Notes: generated from the sequence alone by a model not told the origin. A stretch of DNA of 64,000 nt from Promethearchaeota archaeon (GCA_016933055.1 JAFGBS010000009.1:385590-449589), one strand, 5' to 3'; counted from the stretch's first letter, positions 18,072 through 27,413 are shown. Program-made: numbers and translations.

Positions 18072-19733
18072 ATGCAGAAAAATACAAAAAAAACACTGAT
18101 TGGTTATTTTGGCACTGTTTTTTTAATAGTAACATGCGTTAGCATCGGAATTCTGTACTTTAATGACAGATCAGTAATAAATAGAGAGCAACTAACTTTT
18201 GAAAGTCCAACTGGAGTCACATTGAAAGGATTTTATTATCCAGGAAATTTGGATGCTGGAGTCATGTTGCTGGAGGGATTTAGTGCTGATCAGTTTATGT
18301 TGAAAGGTTTTGCATTAGAATTTTGGAAATTAGGGTTCCATGTGCTTACATTTGATTTCACAGGGCATGGTTTATCATTTGGATCAATCGGATTTGATAA
18401 TGCTGCTACAGATGTGTTAGCTAAGCAGGTGCTGAAAGCAGAGGAAATTTTTAAGTCCGAATCGGGGTTGTTGGATTCTCAAATCCTATATATGGGACAT
18501 AGTATGGGTTCACGTGTGGCCCTACAAGCCGCGACAATGGATGACTCCCTAGCTGGTTTAATACTTGTTGGTACTTCTATCAATTTGGATTTGAATCTGC
18601 AATCTGATTTCTTCACTGGTGTAAGGGATTCTGATTTGGAGTGGATTCAGAACTTAAATGGAACTAATCCGGAAACTCCGGTATTGCTGATGTCTGGAGC
18701 TTGGGATGATATTTTGACTCCCTCTGCCGCAAATTTATTATTCGAACAATTAGGCGGAGAAGGTGCACCAAATGCCAGAGAATTGATCATTTTCGATTAT
18801 ATGTTTCATAATTATGAGGTATATTCTCCACGGGTAATTTCTTATGCTTTAAACTGGGCGATTAATACTTTAGGGCTGGGATTGAATCCCTTATCCCCTT
18901 CTACAATGGTAATTCGAAAGATTTTCTGGGCAGTTGGTGTAAGTAGTTTATTTTTAACCTTGATTTTCTTCAACCTTTATCTCGAGTTAAAAAATGTGGG
19001 ATTTGATAAATTAATGAATTCCGACCCTTCAATAAATATTACCAATACCCAAAAATTTCTATGGGTTAAACTAGCTTTGTGGATACTATCCTTGCCCTTA
19101 TGTGTGATAGTTGCTGGTGTGCTTTCTTTAATCCCGATTGGAATCCCAGTGTTCAACATGATTTATGTGGGATTTATAGCAGGATATGGGATCTTTATGG
19201 TGTTGATATATCAATTCCGGAAGAAAAAGCTAATCCCTGGATTAGAAGGAACATTCGACTTGAAGGATATGAAGCATACTTCGGTGAAAAAAATACTTAA
19301 GGGTACTTGTATTGTATTGGGACTCTTGATTTTAAGTACTTTATTTGCACGGAGTGGTCTATATGCCCTATTCCCTCTAAATTATCGTTTGATATGGTTG
19401 ATTCTTTTTACTCTGATTACCATTCCCGCTTTTTACATAACACTGAAAGAACAAGAATGGATCGTAAAAACTAAGCGAAAAAGATTAGTATCCTTTGTTC
19501 ATACAGTAATTGGATATGTCCCTTTTATTCTCTTAACGATTTTATATCTAGTTCTCCGATCAATTTCTGGGATGATTGGGGCAATTCATGGATTAATTAT
19601 TATTGCTCTAGTTACCATTACGGGTAATCTGCTCGGAAAAATCGTTCAAAATCAGTTGTTTATTTCTATAATTCAATCTTTCTTGTTATATTATTTGGTT
19701 CTCCCACAAACAGCTTTATTTGTGTTCTTCTAA
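18072..19733 (+). CDS. Alpha/beta hydrolase fused to a polytopic membrane domain
   Basis: A 553-residue protein. One N-terminal membrane helix (residues 9-30) is followed by an alpha/beta hydrolase domain (about 45-265). It has the nucleophile elbow GHSMGS with Ser144, an Asp in SGAWDD (212/213) and His246 in MFHNYE. DFTGHG (95-100) resembles the lysophospholipase/dienelactone hydrolase group. About seven hydrophobic helices fill residues 280-550. The hydrolase domain is predicted outside the membrane. Lipid or ester hydrolysis at the membrane is plausible, but the substrate is unknown. I do not recognise the membrane part. It is monocistronic. Confidence 0.78.
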   Translation: MQKNTKKTLIGYFGTVFLIVTCVSIGILYFNDRSVINREQLTFESPTGVTLKGFYYPGNLDAGVMLLEGFSADQFMLKGFALEFWKLGFHVLTFDFTGHGLSFGSIGFDNAATDVLAKQVLKAEEIFKSESGLLDSQILYMGHSMGSRVALQAATMDDSLAGLILVGTSINLDLNLQSDFFTGVRDSDLEWIQNLNGTNPETPVLLMSGAWDDILTPSAANLLFEQLGGEGAPNARELIIFDYMFHNYEVYSPRVISYALNWAINTLGLGLNPLSPSTMVIRKIFWAVGVSSLFLTLIFFNLYLELKNVGFDKLMNSDPSINITNTQKFLWVKLALWILSLPLCVIVAGVLSLIPIGIPVFNMIYVGFIAGYGIFMVLIYQFRKKKLIPGLEGTFDLKDMKHTSVKKILKGTCIVLGLLILSTLFARSGLYALFPLNYRLIWLILFTLITIPAFYITLKEQEWIVKTKRKRLVSFVHTVIGYVPFILLTILYLVLRSISGMIGAIHGLIIIALVTITGNLLGKIVQNQLFISIIQSFLLYYLVLPQTALFVFF

Positions 19734-19875
19734 CGCAAATTTTATTTTTTCTTTCTTTTTCTGTAAAAAAATTTCAAAACAAAAGCAAAACCCCATTATA
19801 TCCTTTATTTTCTAATCCTTAGGATTATGTATGTTATTCAATTGGTATACTTAAACAATGATTTAAGTGAAAAAA

Positions 19876-20235
19876 ATGACAGAAGAACATAAAGAAAAAA
19901 AACGAACACATAAACATAAAAGACAAGTTTGGGTTAATGCAAATAGTCCTAATGATTGTGGTTGCCAAGATCCTGATGATGAATTAATGATATTAAATTA
20001 TGAAATTCCTGGAGCGAATAAAGAAAAGATCCATCTTCATGTTGTGGAAAATGGCCTACGTTTGGTTGCACCGAGATCAGATGAAGACTATGATTATGTC
20101 AGCACCTATAGTTTTACTTGTCCTGCAGATCCCAAAAATGTCAAAGCTAAGTATAATGATGGTATTTTAGAGGTTCACATACCATACAATTGCCCAAATC
20201 CGTATAAAGATATACCACCTGTAACCATAGAATAG
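19876..20235 (+). CDS. Hsp20/alpha-crystallin-like small heat shock protein
   Basis: ATP-independent holdase fold. The alpha-crystallin domain (about residues 30-112 from this ATG) shows a LNYEIPGANKEKIHLHV start, the VSTYSFTCP strand and the closing A.YNDGILEVHIPY that matches the A-x-x-x-G-V-L signature. The N-terminal arm is short and very basic (KEKKRTHKHKRQ), and three cysteines flank it. That is unusual for Hsp20 and may give nucleic acid or metal binding. A GTG at 19867 would add three residues. The C-terminal IPPVTIE resembles the I-x-I/V tail used in oligomer assembly. Confidence 0.8.
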   Translation: MTEEHKEKKRTHKHKRQVWVNANSPNDCGCQDPDDELMILNYEIPGANKEKIHLHVVENGLRLVAPRSDEDYDYVSTYSFTCPADPKNVKAKYNDGILEVHIPYNCPNPYKDIPPVTIE

Positions 20236-20734
20236 TATTCCAATTATTTTTTATCTTTATGTATAGGTACAACCCCCTTATAAAATTCGAAAAATTGTAT
20301 TTGATTAATCAACATCTATCCCATATCCTCCACGCTTGTTTATGGTCCATCTATGTTATTTTTTTCTATACACCCTATTTCTACGGTAAATTGTTCCTTT
20401 TCACACCTATCCCTATTGGTCCCATGAATTGGAATTTGTATCCCGTGAATGAAATGTTATCCGAACACCCTATACCCGCATGGTCCCTCTCATTTTAATA
20501 CCAAGTTTTTCATGTAAAGTTAGCTAAAAGGGACTTTTTGGGATTTTGGCCATTGCATGATAATTAATCCTTACTAACGTTACAAATGTGAAAGAGAACG
20601 GTATGAGTTAGGTTGAAAATAGTAGGATATGTGTTGACTAATTTAATTCTTTTCCATAATACGATAAAATTGTATTTTTATTTCGATTTTCTGTATCACT
20701 ATCGTTCTTCATTATTATTTACTAATTAAAGAGG
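20236..20734. other. Intergenic region without recognisable gene
   Basis: About 500 bp between hsp20 and the first MtdB-like gene. The plus strand is pyrimidine-rich with repeated CCCTAT-like runs between about 20330 and 20480. The only open frame of note (20259-20498) is hydrophobic and unlike any family. No tRNA, hairpin array or strong promoter is seen. AAAGAGG abuts the TTG at 20735. Confidence 0.6.
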
Positions 20735-22423
20735 TTGATTCAGACGAGTTTAGAATTTAGTCGAATAGATGGAAAAAATGTCCACTTTTTTTTAATCGAA
20801 CCAGAATATCCCATAGAATTTGAGTTCAATTCTGTTAATGAAACAAAATTGCACTATCCATGGAGAAATGGAGTTGATTCCCCCTACATAGCCCAACTGG
20901 AGCAAAATCTTAAGAAAGTTCGAAAAAAGACTCCAGCGACATTACTATTTATGGAAAGAGGAACTTCCCCACATCCTGATTTTCAACACGTAAGTATTGA
21001 AAATCTTGCATATACTATTGGAATACCCTTTAGATATATTGATCTACCAACAGATCTGATGGAAACTCAATTTTTAAGTTTAAAAAGACAATTGGACTAT
21101 ATTCAAAAATTGGAGAGTAAACGATCATCATTTCAAAATAAGGAAGGATATGAGGTTGAGGTCAGAAATTTAGATGCGTTAATTTTAGATGCTCGAGATT
21201 CTTTGAAGAAAGATCATTCCGAACTTGTTGGGAACAAGCGCCCACTATGGATTATGTTTCAAATAATAGAGATATTACGTCAATGGGATTCCAAAGAAAT
21301 AAGCTGTATTCTCATTATTTCCAAAATAATGCACAAGGCAATATTAAAGATTGCAAATCAATTAGAATTGCAAACTGATCAATATTGTTTGTATCGAGAC
21401 GTAATAGAATCTGTGGATGTATCAAATTTTACGAACGCCATTGAAAATAAGGATTTAATTCAGTATTCTCTTAAAAAAGAGAAAAAAAAGCAAGATAAAA
21501 AATACTTACTCTATATGGTCGATACAGATCCAATTGCAACACCTTATGATATTACTATGGCTTATGATGCAGGATATGACGCAGTGATCCATTTTGAAGA
21601 TGTAAAACCAGAAGAAACCACCGGTTTAATACAAGATCTTGTGTTTTCTCGCAGAAATAATAAATATACTACACTGTTTTTAAACGGAAGGCATGAGAAT
21701 GTGTTTTTTGAAGTATTAGACCGGGTCAAAAAATCAATGTTTGGTCCCTTTAAGGTATCTACAGTAATCGATCCCCGGGGAGCATGTTCAGGAGCGGGTG
21801 CTGCAGTTGCACTTATTGAAGATCTGGTATATACACGAAGATTAGGAAAAATTGAGAATAAGTCAGTGGTAGTATTTGGTGGAACGGGACCTTTCGGACA
21901 CCTAATAGCGACATTGTTGTACAAAGATGGATGCGACGTATGTATTGTAGAAACATGGAATCAACGAGACAAGAAATTTTTAAAGGAATTTCTAGATTAT
22001 ACGAAAAAAACCTATAATGTACGTCTTACAGGTGCACTTGCTTTTGATGAGGAATCGAAACTTCATCTTGCTCAAAATGCTGATGTTATTATCTCAACTG
22101 CTGCTCCTGGAATTCAAATTCTGGATAAAAATATCATGCAACAAATTCCTAAAGGAAAACTAGCGATTGATACCAATATGGTCATACCAGCAGGTATTGA
22201 AGGTATTTCAGAGGACATGGATGGGCAAGAGATTTATCCAGGAATTTTTGCAATTGGTGCATTGACTATCGGGGCTCTTAAATACAAAGTAGAAATGAAA
22301 ATGTTGAAAGACGCGAAAAATGCAAAATCAGGATTTTTTGACTTATATTACGCAGTAAAAGCAGCAAAAAGAATCTTGAATTTACCCGAGAAGAAAAAAA
22401 GATTAGATGAACGCTTAAAATAA
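20735..22423 (+). CDS. MtdB-like methylene-H4MPT dehydrogenase fused to an unknown N-terminal domain (paralogue 1)
   Basis: Residues 255-555 match MtdA/MtdB-type NAD(P)-dependent methylene-tetrahydromethanopterin dehydrogenase: YMVDTDPIATPYD, YDAGYDAV, VIDPRG, then a Rossmann GGTGPFG and late IGALTIGALK. The end of the second Rossmann strand is VETWNQ; an acidic Glu there predicts NAD over NADP. The first 240 or so residues are an extra domain not found in MtdB. It has FMERGTSPHP and a Lys-rich linker, and I do not recognise it. The start is TTG 20735 directly after AAAGAGG; there is no in-frame ATG nearby. Paralogue 2 follows after 2 nt. Confidence 0.82.
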   Translation: MIQTSLEFSRIDGKNVHFFLIEPEYPIEFEFNSVNETKLHYPWRNGVDSPYIAQLEQNLKKVRKKTPATLLFMERGTSPHPDFQHVSIENLAYTIGIPFRYIDLPTDLMETQFLSLKRQLDYIQKLESKRSSFQNKEGYEVEVRNLDALILDARDSLKKDHSELVGNKRPLWIMFQIIEILRQWDSKEISCILIISKIMHKAILKIANQLELQTDQYCLYRDVIESVDVSNFTNAIENKDLIQYSLKKEKKKQDKKYLLYMVDTDPIATPYDITMAYDAGYDAVIHFEDVKPEETTGLIQDLVFSRRNNKYTTLFLNGRHENVFFEVLDRVKKSMFGPFKVSTVIDPRGACSGAGAAVALIEDLVYTRRLGKIENKSVVVFGGTGPFGHLIATLLYKDGCDVCIVETWNQRDKKFLKEFLDYTKKTYNVRLTGALAFDEESKLHLAQNADVIISTAAPGIQILDKNIMQQIPKGKLAIDTNMVIPAGIEGISEDMDGQEIYPGIFAIGALTIGALKYKVEMKMLKDAKNAKSGFFDLYYAVKAAKRILNLPEKKKRLDERLK

Positions 22424-22425
22424 GG

Positions 22426-23433
22426 GTGGGCTTCTTGCAAATCGACGAAAATATATATAAAAAAGTGATGTTACAGAATAATTTGAATAATTGTTCCGAA
22501 ACAATCCTCAAAATAAAGGATAAACGCAAAAAATATCTGCTGTTTATGATAGATACGGATCCTAAAGCTTCCCCCTTTGACATCAATATGGCATATGAAT
22601 CAGGTTACGATATGTGTGTGCATTTTGCAGGTTTGACCCCTGAACAAGCTATGGGATTTATGTTAGATCTCTATTATGCGCGTTCAGAAAAAAACCATAA
22701 ATATACAACGATGTTTCTGAACGGAAAAGATTTTGATAAAGTGTATGATGCATTCCATAAGGCGAAAATTGCAATGGGAGGAGATATACGGATTCCCTTA
22801 GTGATCGATCCAAGAGGAGCTGCAACGACTGCAGCCTCCTTAGTCGCAAAAATGAAAAATGTCTTTTTACAAAAAGGGGAACAACTAAAAAATCAAAAAA
22901 TTACGATTCTCGGAGGTACAGGTCCCGTGGGACGTATTGCAGGTGCTTTATGCAATAGAGAAGGGGCAGATACATATATAATTGAAACTTGGGATCAACG
23001 TAATCAAGAATGGCTTGATAATTTCATCCATAAATTCAATCAAGAATATGATGTGGCACTGAAAAGTTTGTTATTGACTAATGAAACAAAACGCTTGGAG
23101 CACTGTATGGATACAGACTTGATCATATCTTGTGGTGCAGCCGGTATTGAATTACTTGGTACAAATTCGATGGAAATTCTTTCTCAGAAAGCTCCAGGAA
23201 AGCAATGTGTAGATATCAATTTGGTTCCCCCTCCCGGTATTAATGGGATTAAACCAGATTCAGATGGAGGAGAAATTTTTCCCGGTATTTACGGATATGG
23301 TCCATTAAATATCGGACAAATTAAATTTCAAACGGAAATCGCGATTTTAGAAGAAGCTCGAAAAGCGGAATATGGTATTTTTGATTTTAATCGAGCCTAT
23401 GAAATAGCAAAAAAAATGATAAAAATAGATTAA
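22426..23433 (+). CDS. MtdB-like methylene-H4MPT dehydrogenase (paralogue 2)
   Basis: Catalyses, by family, oxidation of methylene-H4MPT to methenyl-H4MPT with a nicotinamide cofactor. After an N-terminal tail of about 35 residues come FMIDTDPKASPFD, AYESGYD, VIDPRGAATTAASLVA, the Rossmann GGTGPVG and YGPLNIGQIK. The residues after the second Rossmann strand are IETWDQ, so NAD is the likelier cofactor, as in paralogue 1. The GTG at 22426 lies just after the TAA of the upstream gene. A TTG at 22435 or ATG near 22468 are alternatives. It converges on paralogue 3, with stops 17 nt apart. Confidence 0.87.
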   Translation: MGFLQIDENIYKKVMLQNNLNNCSETILKIKDKRKKYLLFMIDTDPKASPFDINMAYESGYDMCVHFAGLTPEQAMGFMLDLYYARSEKNHKYTTMFLNGKDFDKVYDAFHKAKIAMGGDIRIPLVIDPRGAATTAASLVAKMKNVFLQKGEQLKNQKITILGGTGPVGRIAGALCNREGADTYIIETWDQRNQEWLDNFIHKFNQEYDVALKSLLLTNETKRLEHCMDTDLIISCGAAGIELLGTNSMEILSQKAPGKQCVDINLVPPPGINGIKPDSDGGEIFPGIYGYGPLNIGQIKFQTEIAILEEARKAEYGIFDFNRAYEIAKKMIKID

Positions 23434-23449
23434 ATCGGATTTCCTTGTC

Positions 23450-24370
23450 TTACTCCTTCGATTTTTTCTTATTTTTTTTTCTTTCAATAATTTCTTTCGC
23501 AAAATCATAATATTCAAGGAAAGAAAAAATTTCAAAACCCGATGCATCCATCATTTCTTGCAGAACCGTTTTTTCTACTTTTAATTTAACCTGACCAGTA
23601 GAGAGTGCACCAAAAATATAAGAATTCTCATATTCTACTCCCTTCCACATAGGTTCGATTCCCTCTATACCCAACGGAGGTACGGCATTTGCATCTGCAT
23701 AGATTTTATTTTCAGGAATTTTTTGTAAAGTAGTCGCTGAAATCAGTTGTACACCAGGGGCACCACATGTGAATACAAGATTTTTGTCTTCGCATAATTC
23801 CACTCGATGTATTTCATCTCCCATGGCTTCGGGTTTAATATCCACTCGATACGTCATATTCAATTCATTTGCTGCTCTTTCTGCTCTTTCTTGCGAACGG
23901 GATAATAGAGTTGTTTCTGCTCCTCCTTTAGCGCACAATACCGATACAGTCTGTCCTACCATGCCTGTTCCTGCAAAGATAATCACTTTGCAGTCTTTAA
24001 GGGATTTTTTTTCTATTAGGTGGAGATAAGCTTCTACTTGAGCAACCAAAGTGGCTCCCGTTGTATATCCTCCTCTTGGATCAATGCAAGTAGTCAATTC
24101 AAAACCTGGTATCATACTTTCTCTTGCAATGTCTAAAATTCTCTTTAGTTGGGCGTGATTTGACCCATTTAAAAAGATTTTTGTATTTTTTGCCCCCTTT
24201 TCGCCTCTGGAAAACATAGCATCTTCAATTATTCGCACTATATTCCATTCATTAATCCCTCCCATTGGGACAACAATATCATATCCCGCATCATATGCAA
24301 CATTGATGTCGAACGGAGAGGGTAATGGATCTGTATCTAAGAGGTACAGAATCATTTTTTTATCAGACAT
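23450..24370 (-). CDS. mtdB: MtdB-like methylene-H4MPT dehydrogenase (paralogue 3)
   Basis: This copy is closest in length (306 residues) and motif pattern to characterised MtdB. It has YLLDTDPLPSPFD, YDAGYDIVVPMGG, DAMFSRGEKG, CIDPRGGYTTGATLVA, AGTGMVG, CGAPG and FGALSTGQVK. Unlike paralogues 1 and 2, the second Rossmann strand ends LLSRSQER, where Ser and Arg could hold the 2'-phosphate of NADP. It is therefore the likely NADP-linked enzyme. Its opposite orientation means it can be regulated separately from the other pair. A Lys-rich tail ends the protein. The exact C1 carrier (H4MPT or H4F) is not provable from sequence. Confidence 0.9.
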   Translation of the reverse strand: MSDKKMILYLLDTDPLPSPFDINVAYDAGYDIVVPMGGINEWNIVRIIEDAMFSRGEKGAKNTKIFLNGSNHAQLKRILDIARESMIPGFELTTCIDPRGGYTTGATLVAQVEAYLHLIEKKSLKDCKVIIFAGTGMVGQTVSVLCAKGGAETTLLSRSQERAERAANELNMTYRVDIKPEAMGDEIHRVELCEDKNLVFTCGAPGVQLISATTLQKIPENKIYADANAVPPLGIEGIEPMWKGVEYENSYIFGALSTGQVKLKVEKTVLQEMMDASGFEIFSFLEYYDFAKEIIERKKNKKKSKE

Positions 24371-24436
24371 TTGAACATCATAAAAAATCTAAAGCAATTC
24401 CTTTTAAACTTGAACGAATTTTTTGTGAGGAAAAAA

Positions 24437-25066
24437 CTAAAGGCAAATAGTCATCCAATTTAAATATAAACCTGAGAGATACCGATTAAATATAACCAAA
24501 TTTAATAACCCTAGGCATAATCCCATTAACATTCCTACAATAACATCACTTAGAAAATGTACACCTAGATGAATTCTCGACACGAAAAGGAAAGGTAAAA
24601 GGGCAAGAAAGGGTAATAATGCCCAAAACCCAAAATAAAAATAGAAAAAAATACTTTCCATTACCCAAAAATACATATGGCCGGATGGAAAAGATTCTTG
24701 TCTCTTGGAAATATAAGGTTCACGATTTATGAACTCTTGTCGGGCAAACACCCGCAATTTTTCATCCATATAAGGACGTTTTCGTCGGATAATTCGTTTT
24801 AAAACCGAAATTGTTAATAAGGAACCTATAATACCCGTAAACAGTAAAACTGAGAAATTCTCGATATTTTGATCGAAAAAAATCCCATAAATAAATAGTA
24901 TCAAACTAAATAATGCCCAAAATTGAATGGTACCTAGTAAAGAAATAATTTTAAGCGGTAAAGTAAGTTTAGGATTCAAGTTGTAAAACCATTTCGCACT
25001 TTTATAATCCGTATCAATAATCCATTGGAGTATCTGGTTAGCATGCGATGTATGGTTATTTTTCAT
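24437..25066 (-). CDS. PAP2-family membrane phosphatase
   Basis: Integral membrane phosphatase of 209 residues acting on lipid phosphates or pyrophosphates. The three PAP2 signature motifs are complete: KRIIRRKRP, PSGH, and SRIHLGVHFLSD, which fits SRxxxxxHxxxD. Five or six hydrophobic helices surround them. Candidate substrates in an archaeon are polyprenyl pyrophosphate or archaetidyl phosphates; the sequence does not decide. The ATG is at 25066. It lies 33 nt downstream of the HAD phosphatase gene on the same strand. Confidence 0.88.
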   Translation of the reverse strand: MKNNHTSHANQILQWIIDTDYKSAKWFYNLNPKLTLPLKIISLLGTIQFWALFSLILFIYGIFFDQNIENFSVLLFTGIIGSLLTISVLKRIIRRKRPYMDEKLRVFARQEFINREPYISKRQESFPSGHMYFWVMESIFFYFYFGFWALLPFLALLPFLFVSRIHLGVHFLSDVIVGMLMGLCLGLLNLVIFNRYLSGLYLNWMTICL

Positions 25067-25099
25067 TTAATGGATGTAATTTTATGAAGTTTTTTAAAT

Positions 25100-25789
25100 T
25101 TAAGTAAGATCTAAAATCGAAAAGAGCTGTTCCAAATTATCTATGATATAATCTGGTTTGTGCTCCCAATGTTTATGGGATTTTTCCCATCTTTTTACCC
25201 AAATCGAGTTGATTTTCGCATTCTTTCCCGCAGATATGTCAAATGGGCTATCTCCTACGATGTAAACGTCCCTTTTATCAAATTTATAATCCTTTGATAA
25301 TCGTTGCAATGTCAGCAATATTTGTCCAGGGTTTGGTTTACATTCTTCTTGACTATCACCTAAAGCTAATATTTCTTGAAAGTAAAAGTCTAATCCAAAA
25401 GCGTCTAATTCAAATCTGGCAATCTTTAACGATGAATTTGTGATTAAAAGCAAGTAGGTATTGCCAAGTTCTTTTAGTTTAACTAAGGTAGGTATAACAT
25501 CCCCAAATAACCGAAGATCCCCTTGAGCATGAAGTATTTTTCGCTGTTCTAAATCAAGTTTGTCAAAGCTTATCCAAAATTTCACGGGATCTAAGAAATT
25601 CCACGATCTTAATAGTTGTTTGTAATCAGAGTTCCGCCACAACCGATCTCTTTCCTCTTTAACGGGTGGGGGGATGTTAAATTCATTAAAAACTTGAACA
25701 ATGATATTGTCGAAGAAATTATGACTGTTCTTAATATGAACTAGAGTATTATCTAAATCAAAAAATATAATAGCTTGAAGAAATTTCAT
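25100..25789 (-). CDS. HAD-superfamily phosphatase
   Basis: The HAD core motifs are intact: FFDLDNT with Asp11 and Asp13, LLITNSS (motif II), a motif III Lys region, and VGDSPFDISAGKNA (motif IV acidic pair). A helical cap lies between motifs I and II. It resembles the phosphoglycolate phosphatase/Gph group, but cap-domain specificity cannot be read by eye. The ATG at 25789 (229 residues) is preferred. A TTG at 25828 would overlap the end of the upstream gene by 14 nt and add 13 residues. Confidence 0.83.
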   Translation of the reverse strand: MKFLQAIIFFDLDNTLVHIKNSHNFFDNIIVQVFNEFNIPPPVKEERDRLWRNSDYKQLLRSWNFLDPVKFWISFDKLDLEQRKILHAQGDLRLFGDVIPTLVKLKELGNTYLLLITNSSLKIARFELDAFGLDFYFQEILALGDSQEECKPNPGQILLTLQRLSKDYKFDKRDVYIVGDSPFDISAGKNAKINSIWVKRWEKSHKHWEHKPDYIIDNLEQLFSILDLT

Positions 25790-25814
25790 AGGAATCGTCC
25801 AATAAGTCGATAAA

Positions 25815-26168
25815 TTAAAAATAACCAATGAATCCTAGATCTTTACCTTTTTCATCATATATATATGCCGTTCCCATAATTGACCCCTTTCCAACAACCG
25901 ATTTTGGTGGATATATTAATTTTAGACCAAAATGGAAAACTCCATTGCAAACATCGCATTTCATCTTTACACGAGTATACTCAAAATATGATCCATCATC
26001 GAGCGGTTCAGATTTCATATATTCTTTTTCCAAGGGGTGCAATTTTTTACTATCATGATTATCACATCCTTCCAAGAAACACTGTTCGCTTGTGATTGCT
26101 TCTTGACCACTTCGACCCAATGCAATATAAAAATCGGAAGGAATTTCATCCCATAAATCTTCTTGCAT
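25815..26168 (-). CDS. Unknown small protein with cysteine pairs
   Basis: 117 residues, not recognised. Visible features are an acidic N-terminus (QEDLWDEIPSDF), CFLEGC, and CDVC followed by beta-rich sequence ending GTAYIYDEKGKDLGFIGYF. CFLEGC and CDVC together could bind one metal ion, suggesting a small zinc-stabilised beta protein. It sits directly upstream of the HAD phosphatase gene (26 nt) on the same strand and may be cotranscribed. No function is proposed. Confidence 0.6.
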   Translation of the reverse strand: MQEDLWDEIPSDFYIALGRSGQEAITSEQCFLEGCDNHDSKKLHPLEKEYMKSEPLDDGSYFEYTRVKMKCDVCNGVFHFGLKLIYPPKSVVGKGSIMGTAYIYDEKGKDLGFIGYF

Positions 26169-26405
26169 ATTTGTCCTAAGGGTAGTTGTATTTTAAAATT
26201 TCAGATCTTATTTCATAAAATTCCAGAGGTATTTGAGCTCAATACTAAATCTACTACTAATTATACAATTAAAAAATGCCATTCTAAAAGTTCTCTATAA
26301 ATTCTATACGCAGACATTACATAGTTTTTTGATGGTCTTTGTAGACTCTCTTTTTTGTCGGATATTACTAGGATAATACTTGACAATAAAGAGTGCAAAA
26401 AACCT

Positions 26406-26780
26406 ATGTCCACATTAAAGGTTGTTCTTAGCCATTCCTATCCATTCGATGTGCAGAATATGAGGTGTACAGAAAACATAAGAGAAATTGATTATTATAA
26501 TGAAATCCTATATTATTTTGAAAAGACAACGGGACATAATGTTTTTGTGTTTGATCAAAATGATAAATGGGCTGATTATAGTTATATACGATTAATGAAT
26601 GAGTTGAAAAACAATAAGGTACTATTAGATGCTGATATTGGAGATGTTACGAGGAATTGTCTGATTCTTATATTGAGTTTGATTGAAATGCGGCAAAGAC
26701 CTACAGGAACTCCCTATGAATGTTGCAGTAATGAACAGCAAGCAGCAATAAAAAAATCTCTGATTAATGTAATTGCTTAA
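26406..26780 (+). CDS. Unknown small protein
   Basis: 124 residues from the ATG at 26406 (MSTLKVVL); a TTG at 26355 would add 17 residues. It contains a helical central region (YYNEILYYFEKTTGHN), CTEN, and a PYECCSNEQQAAIKKSL tail. I recognise no family. It is isolated, with about 240 bp of featureless AT-rich sequence upstream and a convergent gene 21 nt downstream. Moderate confidence that it is a real gene. Confidence 0.5.
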   Translation: MSTLKVVLSHSYPFDVQNMRCTENIREIDYYNEILYYFEKTTGHNVFVFDQNDKWADYSYIRLMNELKNNKVLLDADIGDVTRNCLILILSLIEMRQRPTGTPYECCSNEQQAAIKKSLINVIA

Positions 26781-26801
26781 TCCATAAAATAATTCTTTTA
26801 C

Positions 26802-27413
26802 TTAATTTTTCTTGTTCAATTCTAATACATGGATTCTATAGATAATAGGTGTGTACCGCAAATTAATCCCTAATTCTGAAATAGTATTATACCCAAAAGA
26901 ATAACATCGGCTTCTTCTTAGCCCAGGTTGATACCGATCGTCATACCCATCTCCAGCTACAGCATCCTGATGAAAATCCACGTCAGGTATAGGAACTAAA
27001 TCATCTACACAACGAGGTAACCACAACCTTTCTCTTATTGAACCATTTTCCATTCCAATTAATTGATCCCATAACCCGTAAGGGATTCCAGTTTCATTCG
27101 CAGTCTCTTCTATTGTAAAGGTTTGATCCCCTTTTGTATTATTCCAAACAATACCAGTAATGTTATTTCCGTTATCATCAGCAATCCAGATAAACAATTC
27201 AACAGTTATTTTATCCCCAATTTGTATATGTGTTAAAACCCATTCATCATAGCTGAATTTTCCAACGAAGATCCCAGCCAGACTAACTCCAATTACTATT
27301 GCAATAATGCCTAAAGTAATGATCTTTTTGTTTCTCTGATATTTATTAGCTTGTTTGGTGGGAGGGATTGAATTTTTCCGTTTTTTGTGTTTGGGATTAT
27401 ATTTGGGTGTCAC
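26802..27413 (-). CDS. Membrane-anchored FKBP-like protein
   Basis: 203 residues. A basic cytoplasmic N-terminus (residues 1-30, rich in Lys and Asn) leads to one membrane helix (about 31-50). A soluble outer domain follows and reads like a divergent FKBP fold: IQIGDKITVELFIWIADDNGN, a GLWDQLIGMENGSIRERLWLP segment (matching the G...A..GM..G....I.IP core) and a closing YRIHVLEL strand. Catalytic aromatic residues of FKBP are not clearly kept. It may be a chaperone without isomerase activity. The start codon is GTG. The functional call is inference. Confidence 0.55.
   Translation of the reverse strand: MTPKYNPKHKKRKNSIPPTKQANKYQRNKKIITLGIIAIVIGVSLAGIFVGKFSYDEWVLTHIQIGDKITVELFIWIADDNGNNITGIVWNNTKGDQTFTIEETANETGIPYGLWDQLIGMENGSIRERLWLPRCVDDLVPIPDVDFHQDAVAGDGYDDRYQPGLRRSRCYSFGYNTISELGINLRYTPIIYRIHVLELNKKN

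Noticed and set aside
20259-20498. 79-codon open frame in the gap before the first MtdB-like gene
   Set aside because: Hydrophobic, low-complexity translation with no motif, no ribosome site, and a pyrimidine-rich composition unlike the neighbouring genes.
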